From positions 1 through 64,000 of the forward strand of contig QHTB01000133.1 in NCBI GenBank assembly GCA_003220615.1: DNA of 64,000 bases, written 5' to 3'. The DNA comes from Candidatus Rokuibacteriota bacterium (lineage in GTDB: Bacteria; Methylomirabilota; Methylomirabilia; Rokubacteriales; CSP1-6). Each line of letters begins with the position of its first letter. Position 1 is the first letter of the stretch. Of the stretch, positions 26,050 to 38,952 are shown in pieces. The position numbers and the translations under genes were made by a program. The notes under the pieces are model-generated. The model was not told where the DNA came from. It did no database searches and saw nothing but the letters and a program-made list of their open reading frames with translations.

Positions 26050-27036
26050 ATGGCGCACATCAAGGCCGTCGTCGGAGAGGCAGGCCGAAAGCTGGGGCTG
26101 CGAACGGCCCAGCGTCCGGACATTGCGTACGGCGTGAAGGACGGCTACCTCGTGCAGGTCGCCTCGGGAACCGCCGACGGCGGCGCGTGCGCCGTGGAGA
26201 TCGTGCGCTACGTCGATGCCAGCCGCGACGCGGCCGTGCGCAGTGCCGTGGCCGAGTCCCCGGCGGTCTCGAAAGGCATCATCAAGTCGAGAGACATCCA
26301 GATCGGAGATGGGCTGGCGATTCACCGGCGCCGGCGCCGACTGTTCCGCAGCGTCGATGCCCAGCGCGTGGGGAGCGACGTCGAGGCGCTGCTGGCGAGC
26401 GTCAAGCGGGCGTGCCCACCGCCACCGGCGTCCTGCCGCCTGTGTGGCAACACCAGCGCCAGCGAGCCCATGTTGTTGAACGACGTCGTCGATCGCGTCT
26501 GTCCGGGCTGCATCGAGCGCCTCCGGCACGACGTCCGCCGAGCGAGCCAGCAGTACGACGACCTTCCGCTCAACCTGCCGCTGGCCGTGATGGCCGCGGC
26601 GGTCACGGCAGCAGTGGCGGCGCTGGCGTGGGCGGGCATCGCCGTGGCGACGAACCGCATGTTCTGGGCGGTCGCGATCGGAAGCGGGGCGCTCATCGGG
26701 TACTGCACGACCCGCGTGGTCGGCCGCGGCGGCATCGCCGTGCAGGGCGTGACCGGGGTCTTCACCGTGATCTCGGTTCTGCTCGGCCAGGCTCTGTTCC
26801 TGGGGTGGCAGGTCCACAAGCACGCCCAGGCACGAAGTCTGAAGGTCGACTGGAAGGTCTTCACTGCCTACATCCCGTCGCTCCTCTGGGCCGACACGGG
26901 CTCGACGCTGTTCGCGCTGGGCGGCGGGCTCCTCGGCGCCTATTACGCGGTGAAGAGAGCGGCGAAGCCGAAGCTGGAGGTGCGGGTCGAGACGACGGAG
27001 TCGGCTAGACTTCCGACCAGTCCTTCCCGACCTTGA
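26050..27036 (+). CDS. Membrane protein with a central CxxC-CxxC zinc ribbon, unknown function
   Basis: 328 residues from the ATG at 26050; a longer open frame upstream is antisense to coaE and rejected. The N-terminal 125 residues are soluble. Cys129, Cys132, Cys151 and Cys154 (CRLCG and CPGCIE) look like a zinc ribbon or rubredoxin-like knuckle. Then about four hydrophobic segments follow (near 176-200, 204-222, 228-250 and 270-300) and a basic tail. I recognise no family. Its last 32 bases overlap the end of polA on the other strand. It may be a membrane-anchored metal or redox protein, but nothing in the context shows its job. Confidence 0.75.
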   Translation: MAHIKAVVGEAGRKLGLRTAQRPDIAYGVKDGYLVQVASGTADGGACAVEIVRYVDASRDAAVRSAVAESPAVSKGIIKSRDIQIGDGLAIHRRRRRLFRSVDAQRVGSDVEALLASVKRACPPPPASCRLCGNTSASEPMLLNDVVDRVCPGCIERLRHDVRRASQQYDDLPLNLPLAVMAAAVTAAVAALAWAGIAVATNRMFWAVAIGSGALIGYCTTRVVGRGGIAVQGVTGVFTVISVLLGQALFLGWQVHKHAQARSLKVDWKVFTAYIPSLLWADTGSTLFALGGGLLGAYYAVKRAAKPKLEVRVETTESARLPTSPSRP

Positions 27037-29586
27037 CGTCGACGACGATCGGCACGCACAGCGGGAGCGCCGCCTCCATGATCTCGCGGGCCATCTCGCA
27101 GATGGCGTCGACTTCCTCCGGGGGAGCCTCGAACAACAGCTCGTCGTGAACCTGCAGCAGCATGCGAGCGCGCAGCCCGCGCTCGCGGAGCGCGGCAGCC
27201 ACCCGCACCATCGCGATCTTGATCATGTCGCTGGCCGTCCCCTGCACCGGCGCGTTCATGGCCATGCGCTCGGCCGCGCCGCGGGCGACCGGGTTCTGGC
27301 TGAGCAGATCGGGCAGATAGCGCCGCCGGCCCAGCACGGTCGTCACGTACCCGCGCTCCCTGCCCTCGGCCAGCGTGCGATCGATGAAGGCGCGCACCCT
27401 CGGGTGCGTCGCGAAGTACGCGCTGATGTAACGTTGCGCCTCCTTCTGGTCGATCCGCGTCGCCTGGGAGAGGCCAAAGGCGCTGACGCCGTAGAGGATC
27501 GCGTAGTTCGCGCTCTTGGCGATGGTGCGCTGCAGCGACGTGACCTCCTCCGGTTTGATCTTGAAGACCTCGACGGCGGTGCGCGTGTGGATGTCCTCAC
27601 CGCGCCGGAATGACTCGATGATCGCCGGCTCCTCCGAGAGGTGGGCCAGGATCCTCAGCTCGATCTGCGAGTAGTCGGCGGCCACGAAGCGCCAGCCCTC
27701 TTCCGGGATGAACGCCGCCCGGATCCGCTTCCCCAGCTCGCTGCGGATCGGAATGTTCATCAGATTCGGATCCTGGGAGCTGAGCCGGCCCGTCGCCGCC
27801 ACGAGCTGGTTGAACGTCGTGTGGATGCGCGCCGTCGCCGGATTCACGAGCAGAGGCAGCGCGTCGGCGTAGGTGCCCTTGAGCTTGCTCAGGCTGCGGT
27901 GCTCGAGGATCTTCCCGGGCAGCTCGTGGCCAACGGCCAGCTCGGTCAGCACGCGCTCGTCGGTGGAGTAGCCGGTCTTCGTCCGCCGTGCCGACGGCAG
28001 CTTGAGCTTCTCGAAGAGGATGTGCGCGAGCTGCTTGGGCGAGCCGATGTTGAACTCCTCGCCGGCCAGCGCGTAGATCTCGCGCGTGAGGTTGTCGACC
28101 TGGCGCTCGAGCTCCTTGGCGAAGACCTCGAGACGCCCGGGATCGACGCGGATGCCGTGGCGCTCCATCAGCGCCAGCACCGGGATCAGCGGACGCTCGA
28201 TCTCGTCGTAGATCGCGCGCAGCCCGCGCTCGTCCAGCTCGGCCGCGATGTGCTTCCAGAACCTCACGACCCAGCGCGCGCGGTCGGCCAGCACCGCGTC
28301 GAGGTTGTCGGTGGCGGGCTCGGGCAGCGGCGGCGGGCACTCGGCGAACGCTTCCATGCACAGCTCGTCGAGCTTGTAGGTCGCGCGCGCGGGATTGAGG
28401 AGATAGGCGCCGACGGCGGTGTCCTCGATCACGGGGAGCCGATCGTTACCGCCGAGCCACCACTCGATGAGGGCCTTGCCGTCGTGGACGACGAGGACGT
28501 GGTTCGCAAGCTCGCCGGTCACGGCGCCGTCGTCGGCCGCCGGCAGCGCCGCCGCGCCGGCCGCCGCGGTGAACATCACGGCGGCCGCGGGCCGAGGCTC
28601 GGGTGGACGGCGGTCACCCGCCCAGTCGAGTCCGATCGGCGCGTCGCCGGCGCGGGCGAGATACTCGCGCACGGCCTTGGCGTCCTCCAGCCGGGCCACC
28701 GGCTCCTTCGAGGACACCACCGCCACCGGTGGCGCCGGCAGCTCCTTCAGCAACCGCGTGAACTCCATCTCCATCCAGAGCGCCCGGAGCTTCGTCCAGT
28801 CGGGCTCGACGCGACGGAACGCCTCGAGGTCGCAGGCGACGGGGACGTCGTGATTCAGCGTGGCCAGCTCGCGCGAGAGCAACGCGCTCTTGCGGCCGGC
28901 GGCCAGCGTCTCGCGCAGCTTGCCGGTCACGAGCGTGAGGTTGTCGTAGAGCCTGGGCACGCTGCCGTACTGTGAGATCAGCTTGACCGCGGTCTTCTCG
29001 CCGACCCCGTGGACCCCCGGGATGTTGTCGATCGAGTCGCCCATGAGCGCCAGCACGTCCACGATCTGGGCGGGATCGACGCCCCAGCGCTCGCGCACCT
29101 TGGCCTCGTCGTAGACGATCTTCTCGCCGGTCCGCCCGAGGACGCTGACCACGCGGACGCGGGGCCCGACGAGCTGCAGCAGGTCCTTGTCGCCCGTGAC
29201 GATGACGACCTCGTCGACGTCCAGCGCGAGCGCCTTGTCGACCAGCGTGGCCAGGACGTCGTCGGCCTCGTACCCCGACACCTCGATCACCGGCGTTCGC
29301 AACGCCGCGAACAACCGCCGCACGAACGGGAGCTGGCGAACGAGGTCGTCGGGCATCGCCGTGCGGGTGGCCTTGTAGTCCGTGAAGAGATGATCCCGGA
29401 AGGTCGGCCCCGGCGGATCCCAGGCGATCCCGAGGTACTCGGGCTGCTCCTCGCGGATGAGCTTCCACAGCATCGTGGACAGGATCAGCACGGCGTGGCT
29501 CGGCACACCCTTGGACGTCGAGAGATAGCCGACCGCGTGATACGCGCGGAACAGGTGCGAATGGCCGTCGACGACGTAGAAGCGGC

Positions 29587-29590
<4 letters not shown>
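27005..29590 (-). CDS. polA: DNA polymerase I
   Basis: 861 residues. The N-terminal 5'-3' exonuclease has YVVDGHSHLFRA, TGDKDLLQLV and GDSIDNIPGV. The middle 3'-5' exonuclease-like domain (about 300-460) is degenerate: where active proofreading domains have DxE, it reads IGLDWAGD, so proofreading is probably lost, as in Taq-type enzymes. The C-terminal polymerase has motif A ADYSQIELRILAH, the O-helix RTIAKSANYAILYG and motif C LQVHDELLFEAP. Starts with GTG at 29590, overlapping the glnE stop (GTGA), so it ends the glnB-glnE-polA run. Needed for Okazaki fragment processing and repair. Confidence 0.97.
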
Positions 29591-33005
<3,415 letters not shown>

Positions 33006-33011
33006 TTAACA

Positions 33012-33047
33012 GGGCATGGGCACCCGGGCTCGCGCCCGCCCATGCCC
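33012..33047 (-). promoter_or_regulatory. Strong hairpin in the glnB 5' leader
   Basis: GGGCATGGGC (33012-33021) pairs perfectly with GCCCATGCCC (33038-33047), and an inner GGGC/GCCC (33026-33029, 33034-33037) closes a TCGC loop. It ends about 19 bases before the glnB ATG, next to the ribosome site, so it could terminate the upstream transcript or control glnB translation. Confidence 0.5.
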
Positions 33048-33101
33048 CGACGCGACCGCACGCGAGATCGTTCTCATCGCCGATCCGAGTCGTGACCATA
33101 C

Positions 33102-33189
33102 GGGACGCAGTCCCTCGTCACACCTGGTCCAGGGCACGGGCCCCCGGCCGGGGGAGTCCGAGGGGCGTCCCTGCCCCGCCGTGACGAGG
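33102..33189 (-). repeat. Nested inverted repeats between the Na/Pi cotransporter gene and glnB
   Basis: CCTCGTCAC (33113-33121) pairs with GTGACGAGG (33181-33189), GGGACG (33102-33107) can pair with CGTCCC (33166-33171), and the centre is a 14-base palindrome CCCCCGGCCGGGGG (33141-33154). No T-run is present. Candidate structured leader or terminator. Confidence 0.45.
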
Positions 33190-33227
33190 CGCGGAGGTTG
33201 CTCTGCTCACCACGCCGCAAGTCTACG

Positions 33228-34832
33228 TCAAACCTCTTCGAGAATCGGGAAGACGAGCGCGGAGACGTGCGAGGAGATCCGCTTGAGGTTCGTCAGGATG
33301 TCGAGGTGGATTTCCGAGGTCTCCAGCGATTCGGCCAGTCCAGCGCGCAGCCGACCCAGGTGTGACTCGCGCAGCTCGCGCTCGCGCTGGCGCGTGAACG
33401 GGCGCTGGTCGAGGACGTGCTGGGCGAGCGTGCGGTCGTTGGCGGCGAAGGCGGCGATGGCCGTCTCGAGATTCTTCGACACCATGCCGTGGAACTCGAG
33501 GATCTCCGCCCAGCCGGCATCGGAGAAGCGGCGACCCTGGTAGAGCTTCTTCCGAGCCAGCTCCATCAGGTTCTTGTCGATGATGTCGCCGATGTTCTCG
33601 AGGTTGCCGATGAACGAGATCAGGCCAATCTCGCGGCGCGACAGCTCGGGTCCCACCGTCTCGCGGCTGAGCCGGGCCAGGAAGAGCTTGATCTCGCGCT
33701 CGAGGAAGTCGAGCTGATCGTCGCGCTGCTCGACGTTCTCCAGCAGCTCCTGGTTGTCACGGCCGAAGACCGGGGCGACGTCGCGGAACATCCCCTGGGC
33801 CACGTCGGCCATGCGCAGCGCTTCCCGCGTGGCCTGGCCCAGCGCGAGCGACGGCTGGTCCAGCGAGCGCTCGTCGAGATAGCGCGTCTTGAAGGGATTC
33901 TCGCCGACCTCGTCGTCGGCCACGAGCGCTTCGATCGCGCGCGCGGCCAGCGGCGCGAACGGCAGGAACGCCAGGCTCATCCCGACGTTGAAGAGCGTGT
34001 GCGCGTTGGCGATCTGGCGGGCGGAGTCGGTCGCCGTGCTCGCCACGAGCGCGGTGAAGGGGCCGATGAACGGCAACACCAGCGCCACGCCCAGCACCTT
34101 GAACGCGATGTGGGCCACGGCCACGCGCTTGGCCTCGGCGCTGGCGCCGATGGCCGCCATGAGCGCAGTCGCACACGTGCCGACGTTGGCGCCGAGCACG
34201 ATGGCCACGGCGCCGTGGAGGCTGAGCAGCCCGTGCTGGGCGAGGACGAGGGCGAGGCCGATCGTGGCCGCCGACGACGTGAACGCGCTGAAGGCGGCCG
34301 CGACGATGACGGCCAGCAGCGTGTTGTCGGTAAGCACGCTCAGGAGTTGGCTGGCCAGCGGGTTGCTCGTGAGCGGGCTGCTGCCCTCGAGGATCACCTT
34401 CAAGCCGAGGAACATGAGGCCGAGACCGAGGACGGCCTGGCCGACGTCCTTGAGGACGCGCCGGCCGGCGACGAGCATCGTCGTGAACCCGAGGCCCACG
34501 AGCAACAGCGCATAGTCGGTGATCTTGAAGGCGATGAGCTGGACCGTCAGCGTGGTGCCGATGTCGGCGCCCAGGATGACGCCGAGCGTCTGGCGGAAGG
34601 TCATGAGGCCGGCCGACACGAAGCCGATCAGCATGATCGTCGTCGCCGACGACGACTGGAGGAGTCCCGTGACGATCACGCCCGACACGACGGCCATGAA
34701 GCGGTTGCGAGACAGCCCGGTCAGCAGATGACGGAGCCGGGCGTCCGTCGCTCGCTGCAGGGCTTCGCCGCTCAGCCGGATGCCGTACAGCAGCAGGGCC
34801 ATCCCGCCGAACGCCGCGAGCAGCACCATCAT
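33228..34832 (-). CDS. Na/Pi cotransporter family protein with PhoU-like tail
   Basis: 534 residues. The membrane domain (about 1-300) has the two inverted NptA-type repeats, with signature GLLQSSSATTIMLIGF in the first and FTSSAATIGLAL in the second, and about eight hydrophobic segments. The C-terminal cytoplasmic region (about 330-530) is helical with PhoU-like character (FIGNLENIGDIIDKNL). Family members move phosphate or other anions with sodium, or act in phosphate control. The ATG at 34832 overlaps the preceding stop by ATGA. Confidence 0.9.
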   Translation of the reverse strand: MMVLLAAFGGMALLLYGIRLSGEALQRATDARLRHLLTGLSRNRFMAVVSGVIVTGLLQSSSATTIMLIGFVSAGLMTFRQTLGVILGADIGTTLTVQLIAFKITDYALLLVGLGFTTMLVAGRRVLKDVGQAVLGLGLMFLGLKVILEGSSPLTSNPLASQLLSVLTDNTLLAVIVAAAFSAFTSSAATIGLALVLAQHGLLSLHGAVAIVLGANVGTCATALMAAIGASAEAKRVAVAHIAFKVLGVALVLPFIGPFTALVASTATDSARQIANAHTLFNVGMSLAFLPFAPLAARAIEALVADDEVGENPFKTRYLDERSLDQPSLALGQATREALRMADVAQGMFRDVAPVFGRDNQELLENVEQRDDQLDFLEREIKLFLARLSRETVGPELSRREIGLISFIGNLENIGDIIDKNLMELARKKLYQGRRFSDAGWAEILEFHGMVSKNLETAIAAFAANDRTLAQHVLDQRPFTRQRERELRESHLGRLRAGLAESLETSEIHLDILTNLKRISSHVSALVFPILEEV

Positions 34833-35479
34833 GGCGCCCGCGGTCCCGGAGCGTTTCGAGCGCGGGCTTCGCCCGCGCCGCCCTCCGAGGAAAGATGGGC
34901 CGTATCGTTCAAGGTCACGAGCGCGGGCGGCTCGACCACCGTCAACGAGCCGTTGTCGATGCGCAGGCGCCAGAGCGTGTTGAACGAGCAGCCGAGGACG
35001 TGGCAGGCGTAGACGCTGATGACGCCGCCGTGGGCGACGATGAGCACGTCATCGCCGTTCGGATGGGCGGCGCTGATCCGGTCGATGGCCTGGAGCACCC
35101 GCCGGCTCACGTCGGGCAGCGGCTCGGCTCCGGGCGGCGGGCAGTCGAGCGGCGCTCGGACCCACGCCCCGTACGGATCACCGACCTGGGCGCGGATCTC
35201 GTCGACCGAGCAGCCCTCCCACGCGCCGAGCGAGAGCTCACGGAGCTCCTCGACGTGGACGAGCGGCACGCCGGCACCAGCCAGCGCGATCTCGGCGGTC
35301 TCCCGCGCCCGCGCCAGTGGGCTCACGTACGCCGTGACCGGACGATACCGGCGCAGGGCCTGGCCGAGGGCGTGGGCCTGAGCGCGGCCGGTGTCGGAGA
35401 GCGCGACGTCGGTGCCGCCCTGCAAGCGTCGCACCTCGTTCCACACCGACTGGCCGTGACGCGCGAGCAGCAACCTCAC
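34829..35479 (-). CDS. Histidine phosphatase / phosphoglycerate-mutase-family protein
   Basis: 216 residues. The catalytic motif LLLARHGQSVWN (RHG) is at the N-terminus, then SPLARARETAE, the acidic ELSLGAWEG and the second histidine in IVAHGGVISVYA. Cofactor-dependent phosphoglycerate mutases are larger; this size fits CobC/GpmB-like phosphatases, so the substrate is open. GTG start at 35479 overlaps the gltX stop (GTGA). A disordered Ala/Gly/Pro-rich tail closes the protein. Confidence 0.9.
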   Translation of the reverse strand: MRLLLARHGQSVWNEVRRLQGGTDVALSDTGRAQAHALGQALRRYRPVTAYVSPLARARETAEIALAGAGVPLVHVEELRELSLGAWEGCSVDEIRAQVGDPYGAWVRAPLDCPPPGAEPLPDVSRRVLQAIDRISAAHPNGDDVLIVAHGGVISVYACHVLGCSFNTLWRLRIDNGSLTVVEPPALVTLNDTAHLSSEGGAGEARARNAPGPRAP

Positions 35480-36900
35480 GTCGATGGACCGATGGCGTGG
35501 CGTGCCGCGGTCAGGCGAGCCAGCGTCTCGTCGCGGCCGAGCAGCGCCAGGACCTCGAACAGAGGCGGCGACGCGGTCTTGCCGGTGACGGCCAGACGCG
35601 TGAGCTGGGCGAGATCGACGAGCTTGAGACCGAGGGCGGCCGTCTGCTCGCGATAGAGCGCCTCGATCGCCTCGTGACTGAATCCGTCGAGCTCGCCGAG
35701 CCGCCTGGCCAGGCGATCGAGCCGCTGCGCGCCCTCGGCCGTGAAGAGCTTCTGCGCTGCCTTGGCCTCGTACTCCCGCGGCCGCTCGAAGTAGAAGCGT
35801 CCGGTCTCGACCAGCTCCACGAGCGTTTGCGCCCGCTCTTTCAAGGTGTCGACGACCCTCGCGAGCCAGCCGCCGTCTCGCGGAACGGTGAGCCCGGCTT
35901 TCGCGATGAAGGGCTTGGTCAGCTCGGCCAGGCGCAGGCTGTCCATCGTCTTCATGTACTGCTGGGAGAGCCAGAGGAGCTTGGTCTGGTCGAAGATCGC
36001 GCCGGAGGACGCGACGTCCTTGATGTCGAACAGCTCGACGAGCTGGGCGCGCGAGAAGATCTCCTGGTCGCCGTGCGACCAGCCCAGGCGGGCCAGATAG
36101 TTCACCATCGCGTCAGCGGGAATGCCCTCGTCGCGGAACGCTTGCACCGAGGTGGCTCCGTGGCGCTTGGAGAGCCGGCTCCGATCGGTGCCCAGGATCA
36201 TCGACACGTGGGCGAACTCCGGTACCGGATAGTCGAGGGCCTCGTAGCAGAGGATCTGCTTGGGCGTGTTCGAGAGGTGGTCGTTGCCCCGGATGACGTG
36301 AGTGATCTTCATCGTCACGTCGTCCACGACCACGCAGAAGTTGTAGGTCGGCGTGCCGTCGGTACGCACGAGGATCCAGTCGTCGAGCTGGCCGTGCTCG
36401 AAGGCAACGGAGCCGTGGATCAGGTCGTTGACGACGGTCGTCCCCGCGTCGGGAATGCGCAGCCTCAGCGCGCCCGCCGTCAGGCCGCGGTCGCGGCAGC
36501 GGCCCGAGTAGCGGAACGTCTCCTTGCGTGCCTCGGCCGCCTTGCGCTGCTGCTCGAGCATCTCGGGCGGGCAGTCGCAGTAGTACGCCCGGCCGGCGTG
36601 GAGGAGGCGAGCCGCGTGGTCGCGGTAGAGGTCGAAGCGCTCGGTCTGCCGGTAGCCGGCCGTCGGCGGGCCCTCGTCCCAATCGAGCTCGAGCCACCGG
36701 AGCGCGTCGATGATGAAGCCGATGTTCTCGTCGGTCGAGCGCGACCGGTCGGTGTCCTCGATCCTGAGGATGAAGACGCCGCCGTGACGGCGCGCGTAGA
36801 GCCAGTTGAACAACGCCGTGCGCGCGCCGCCGACGTGCAGGTGCCCGGTCGGGCTGGGCGCGAAGCGCACGCGGACGCGAGAAGACGGCGCGCGGTTCAC
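35476..36900 (-). CDS. gltX: Glutamyl-tRNA synthetase
   Basis: 474 residues, class I synthetase that charges tRNA(Glu). The HIGH-type motif is APSPTGHLHVGG, followed by a zinc-site-like CDCPPE, GNDHLSNTPKQIL, and a KMSKS equivalent RSRLSKRHG. The C-terminal anticodon-binding helical domain is complete. GTG start at 36900. In species lacking glutaminyl-tRNA synthetase it may be non-discriminating; that cannot be told here. It heads the gltX-phosphatase-Na/Pi set, 62 bases after the DUF362 gene. Confidence 0.97.
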   Translation of the reverse strand: MNRAPSSRVRVRFAPSPTGHLHVGGARTALFNWLYARRHGGVFILRIEDTDRSRSTDENIGFIIDALRWLELDWDEGPPTAGYRQTERFDLYRDHAARLLHAGRAYYCDCPPEMLEQQRKAAEARKETFRYSGRCRDRGLTAGALRLRIPDAGTTVVNDLIHGSVAFEHGQLDDWILVRTDGTPTYNFCVVVDDVTMKITHVIRGNDHLSNTPKQILCYEALDYPVPEFAHVSMILGTDRSRLSKRHGATSVQAFRDEGIPADAMVNYLARLGWSHGDQEIFSRAQLVELFDIKDVASSGAIFDQTKLLWLSQQYMKTMDSLRLAELTKPFIAKAGLTVPRDGGWLARVVDTLKERAQTLVELVETGRFYFERPREYEAKAAQKLFTAEGAQRLDRLARRLGELDGFSHEAIEALYREQTAALGLKLVDLAQLTRLAVTGKTASPPLFEVLALLGRDETLARLTAARHAIGPST

Positions 36901-36962
36901 AACAACGTTATCTTACCGCGCGCGCCCTCGGGAGCAGGCGAAGAGCCTCGGGGCGACGAGCC

Positions 36963-38039
36963 TCAGTACGACGCGAAGAGGCGGCCCCACGGCGTGGCGT
37001 CGAAGGCCCGGATCCGCGCCCGCCCCACCGTCGGATACCACAGCCAATCGTGGTAGACGTTCGACGCGAACGGCGCCCACACCACCAGCGGCGAGTGCAA
37101 GAGCAGGCGCTTGAGCGGCCGCAGCGGCCCCCGTCGGATGAGCTGATCACCCCAGATGACGAGGCTGCGGCGGCTCGAGAACCCCATGTCGATGCGACCG
37201 GCGTCGGCGTCGCCGACCAGCTCGATGGCCTTCGGGTCAGCCACGCCGAGACCCCGCTCGTGGCACATCCGCAGATAGGGAATCGCCAGCGGATCGAACC
37301 CCATGATCCGGGCGGCGATGGCGTCGATGGCGACCTGGTCGGCCGAGGCGAGAATGAGGTTGCCGACCGTCGGGATCATCGTCCGGGGTCCGGCGCCGTC
37401 CCCCATCACGGTGCCGTCCATCACGGCGAACACGCCAGGGTGGAGCTCACGCTGCATGAGCAGCAGATCCACCATGACCTCGTGGATGAACTCGTGGGCG
37501 TAGTGCCGCACTTCCTTGAGCAGGCCCCCGAACGCGTTCTTGATCGCGCCGGTGGTCACGGTGTGTCCGTGGGTTTTCACGGATGGCAGGTGACAGACGT
37601 TCTTGCCGATGAACATCTTCGGGATCTGGATACCCTCGGGAAAGATGGCATCGAGCTTCAGGAGCGGCGTCGTGAAGCGGTGCACCGTCCACTCGACGTC
37701 GGGGAGCGGGATGAACGGCAGGCCGTGACGCTCGAGCACCGGCGTCCACCGGTTGTTGCGGCAGCCCACGACGGGATCGGTGACGACCGTCTTGTTCTCG
37801 ACCGGAACGATCCGTGCGCGGTCGTAGCCGTCGGCCAGGAGCGTGCGCACGACGCCGTCGAGCTGCCACGGCTGGCTGGAGCACGCCGGGAAGTACTTCG
37901 TCCACGACAGGTTCAATTTCAAGATGAGGTCACGGTCGCGGCCGATGGTCTGGTCGTACTTCACCAGCCGCATGAGGCGGCCGTAGTCCTCCAGCACCGT
38001 CTCGGGGCGCGTCCGCAGGATCGCGACCTGGCTCGTCAT
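36963..38039 (-). CDS. DUF362 domain-containing protein
   Basis: 358 residues. The DUF362 core shows NLSWTKYFPACSSQPWQLDGVVRTLL, GKNVCHLPSVKTHGHTVTTGAIKNAFGG, VMDGTVMGDGAGPRT and ADQVAIDAIAARIMGFDP, the usual family landmarks. Some family members carry a ferredoxin domain; this one has no CxxCxxCxxxC cluster. Function is not established. It lies 12 bases after the UbiA-type prenyltransferase gene, and shares its run with sugar genes, so a role in lipid or glycan handling is possible but unproven. Confidence 0.85.
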   Translation of the reverse strand: MTSQVAILRTRPETVLEDYGRLMRLVKYDQTIGRDRDLILKLNLSWTKYFPACSSQPWQLDGVVRTLLADGYDRARIVPVENKTVVTDPVVGCRNNRWTPVLERHGLPFIPLPDVEWTVHRFTTPLLKLDAIFPEGIQIPKMFIGKNVCHLPSVKTHGHTVTTGAIKNAFGGLLKEVRHYAHEFIHEVMVDLLLMQRELHPGVFAVMDGTVMGDGAGPRTMIPTVGNLILASADQVAIDAIAARIMGFDPLAIPYLRMCHERGLGVADPKAIELVGDADAGRIDMGFSSRRSLVIWGDQLIRRGPLRPLKRLLLHSPLVVWAPFASNVYHDWLWYPTVGRARIRAFDATPWGRLFASY

Positions 38040-38051
38040 CGCGTCGTGATT

Positions 38052-38945
38052 CTAGCCGAGGCCCGGAGGATGGACCCGCGGCCCGTAGATGATGAGGGCA
38101 ACGGCCAGGATCCACAGCAGCGTGTTGACGAGGAGCGGGCCGTCGTTCAGGAAGAGCTCGGAGGGATTGCCGCCGAGCTGGCGCCGGTAGAGCAAGTAGA
38201 GGTACCGGAAGATCCCGTAGAGCACGAAGGGCAGCGTCACCGGCAGCAGGTGCGTCTCGAACTTGGCCACCGTCTCCGGTGACATCGTGTAGAGCGCGTA
38301 GGCGGTGACGGTGGACGCGGTGACCACGGCGATCATCTGATCGAGCAGCCCGGCGCTGTACTCGGCCAGGATGGGCCGGTGACGGACGGCGGCCTCGCCG
38401 AGCGTCAGGTACTCGTGACGGCGCTTGCCCAGCGCGAGGAACAGCGCCATGAGGACCGTGCAGATGAGCAGCCAGCCCGAGATCCCCACGTCGATGGCGA
38501 CGGCACCCGCCACGGCCCGCAGCACGAACCCGATGGCCACGACGATCACGTCGACGATGACGACGTGCTTCAGCCACACCGAGTACGCGCCCAGCAACAC
38601 CGCATAGGCCAGGGCCACGACGGCGAGCGGTCGCGAGAGGACCAGGCTCCCCGCGAGCGCGGCGACGACGAGGACGGCGGCGGCCGTCACGGCCGTCCCC
38701 GCCGGGAGCCGGCCCGAGGCGATCGGCCGCCACTTCTTGTCGGGATGGAGCCGATCCTTCTCGCGATCGGCCGCGTCGTTGACCAGGTACACCGAGCCCG
38801 AGAGCGCGCAAAACACCGCGAACGCTCCCAGCGCCGGCCACACCGACGGCGTGAAGAGCTTCTGGGCGAAGACCAGTCCGGCGAAGACGAACAGGTTCTT
38901 GACCCACTGACGGGGCCGGAGCGAGACGAAGATCGACGTCAGCAC
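38052..38945 (-). CDS. UbiA-family prenyltransferase, decaprenyl-phosphate phosphoribosyltransferase-like
   Basis: 297 residues, about eight to nine transmembrane helices. The first aspartate-rich loop reads NDAADREKDRLHP followed by KKWRPIASG, the pattern of phosphoribosyl-transferring UbiA enzymes (mycobacterial Rv3806c type) rather than quinone enzymes. Those attach ribose-5-phosphate to polyprenyl phosphate, giving a donor for arabinose or ribose in glycans. No DprE1/DprE2-type epimerase is in the window. It follows the UDP-sugar dehydrogenase by 7 bases, which supports a cell-envelope role. Confidence 0.88.
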   Translation of the reverse strand: MLTSIFVSLRPRQWVKNLFVFAGLVFAQKLFTPSVWPALGAFAVFCALSGSVYLVNDAADREKDRLHPDKKWRPIASGRLPAGTAVTAAAVLVVAALAGSLVLSRPLAVVALAYAVLLGAYSVWLKHVVIVDVIVVAIGFVLRAVAGAVAIDVGISGWLLICTVLMALFLALGKRRHEYLTLGEAAVRHRPILAEYSAGLLDQMIAVVTASTVTAYALYTMSPETVAKFETHLLPVTLPFVLYGIFRYLYLLYRRQLGGNPSELFLNDGPLLVNTLLWILAVALIIYGPRVHPPGLG

Positions 38946-38952
38946 GACCCGC

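Noticed and set aside
33141-33154. CCCCCGGCCGGGGG as an intrinsic terminator
   Set aside because: No T-run follows on either strand; kept only as part of a structured leader.
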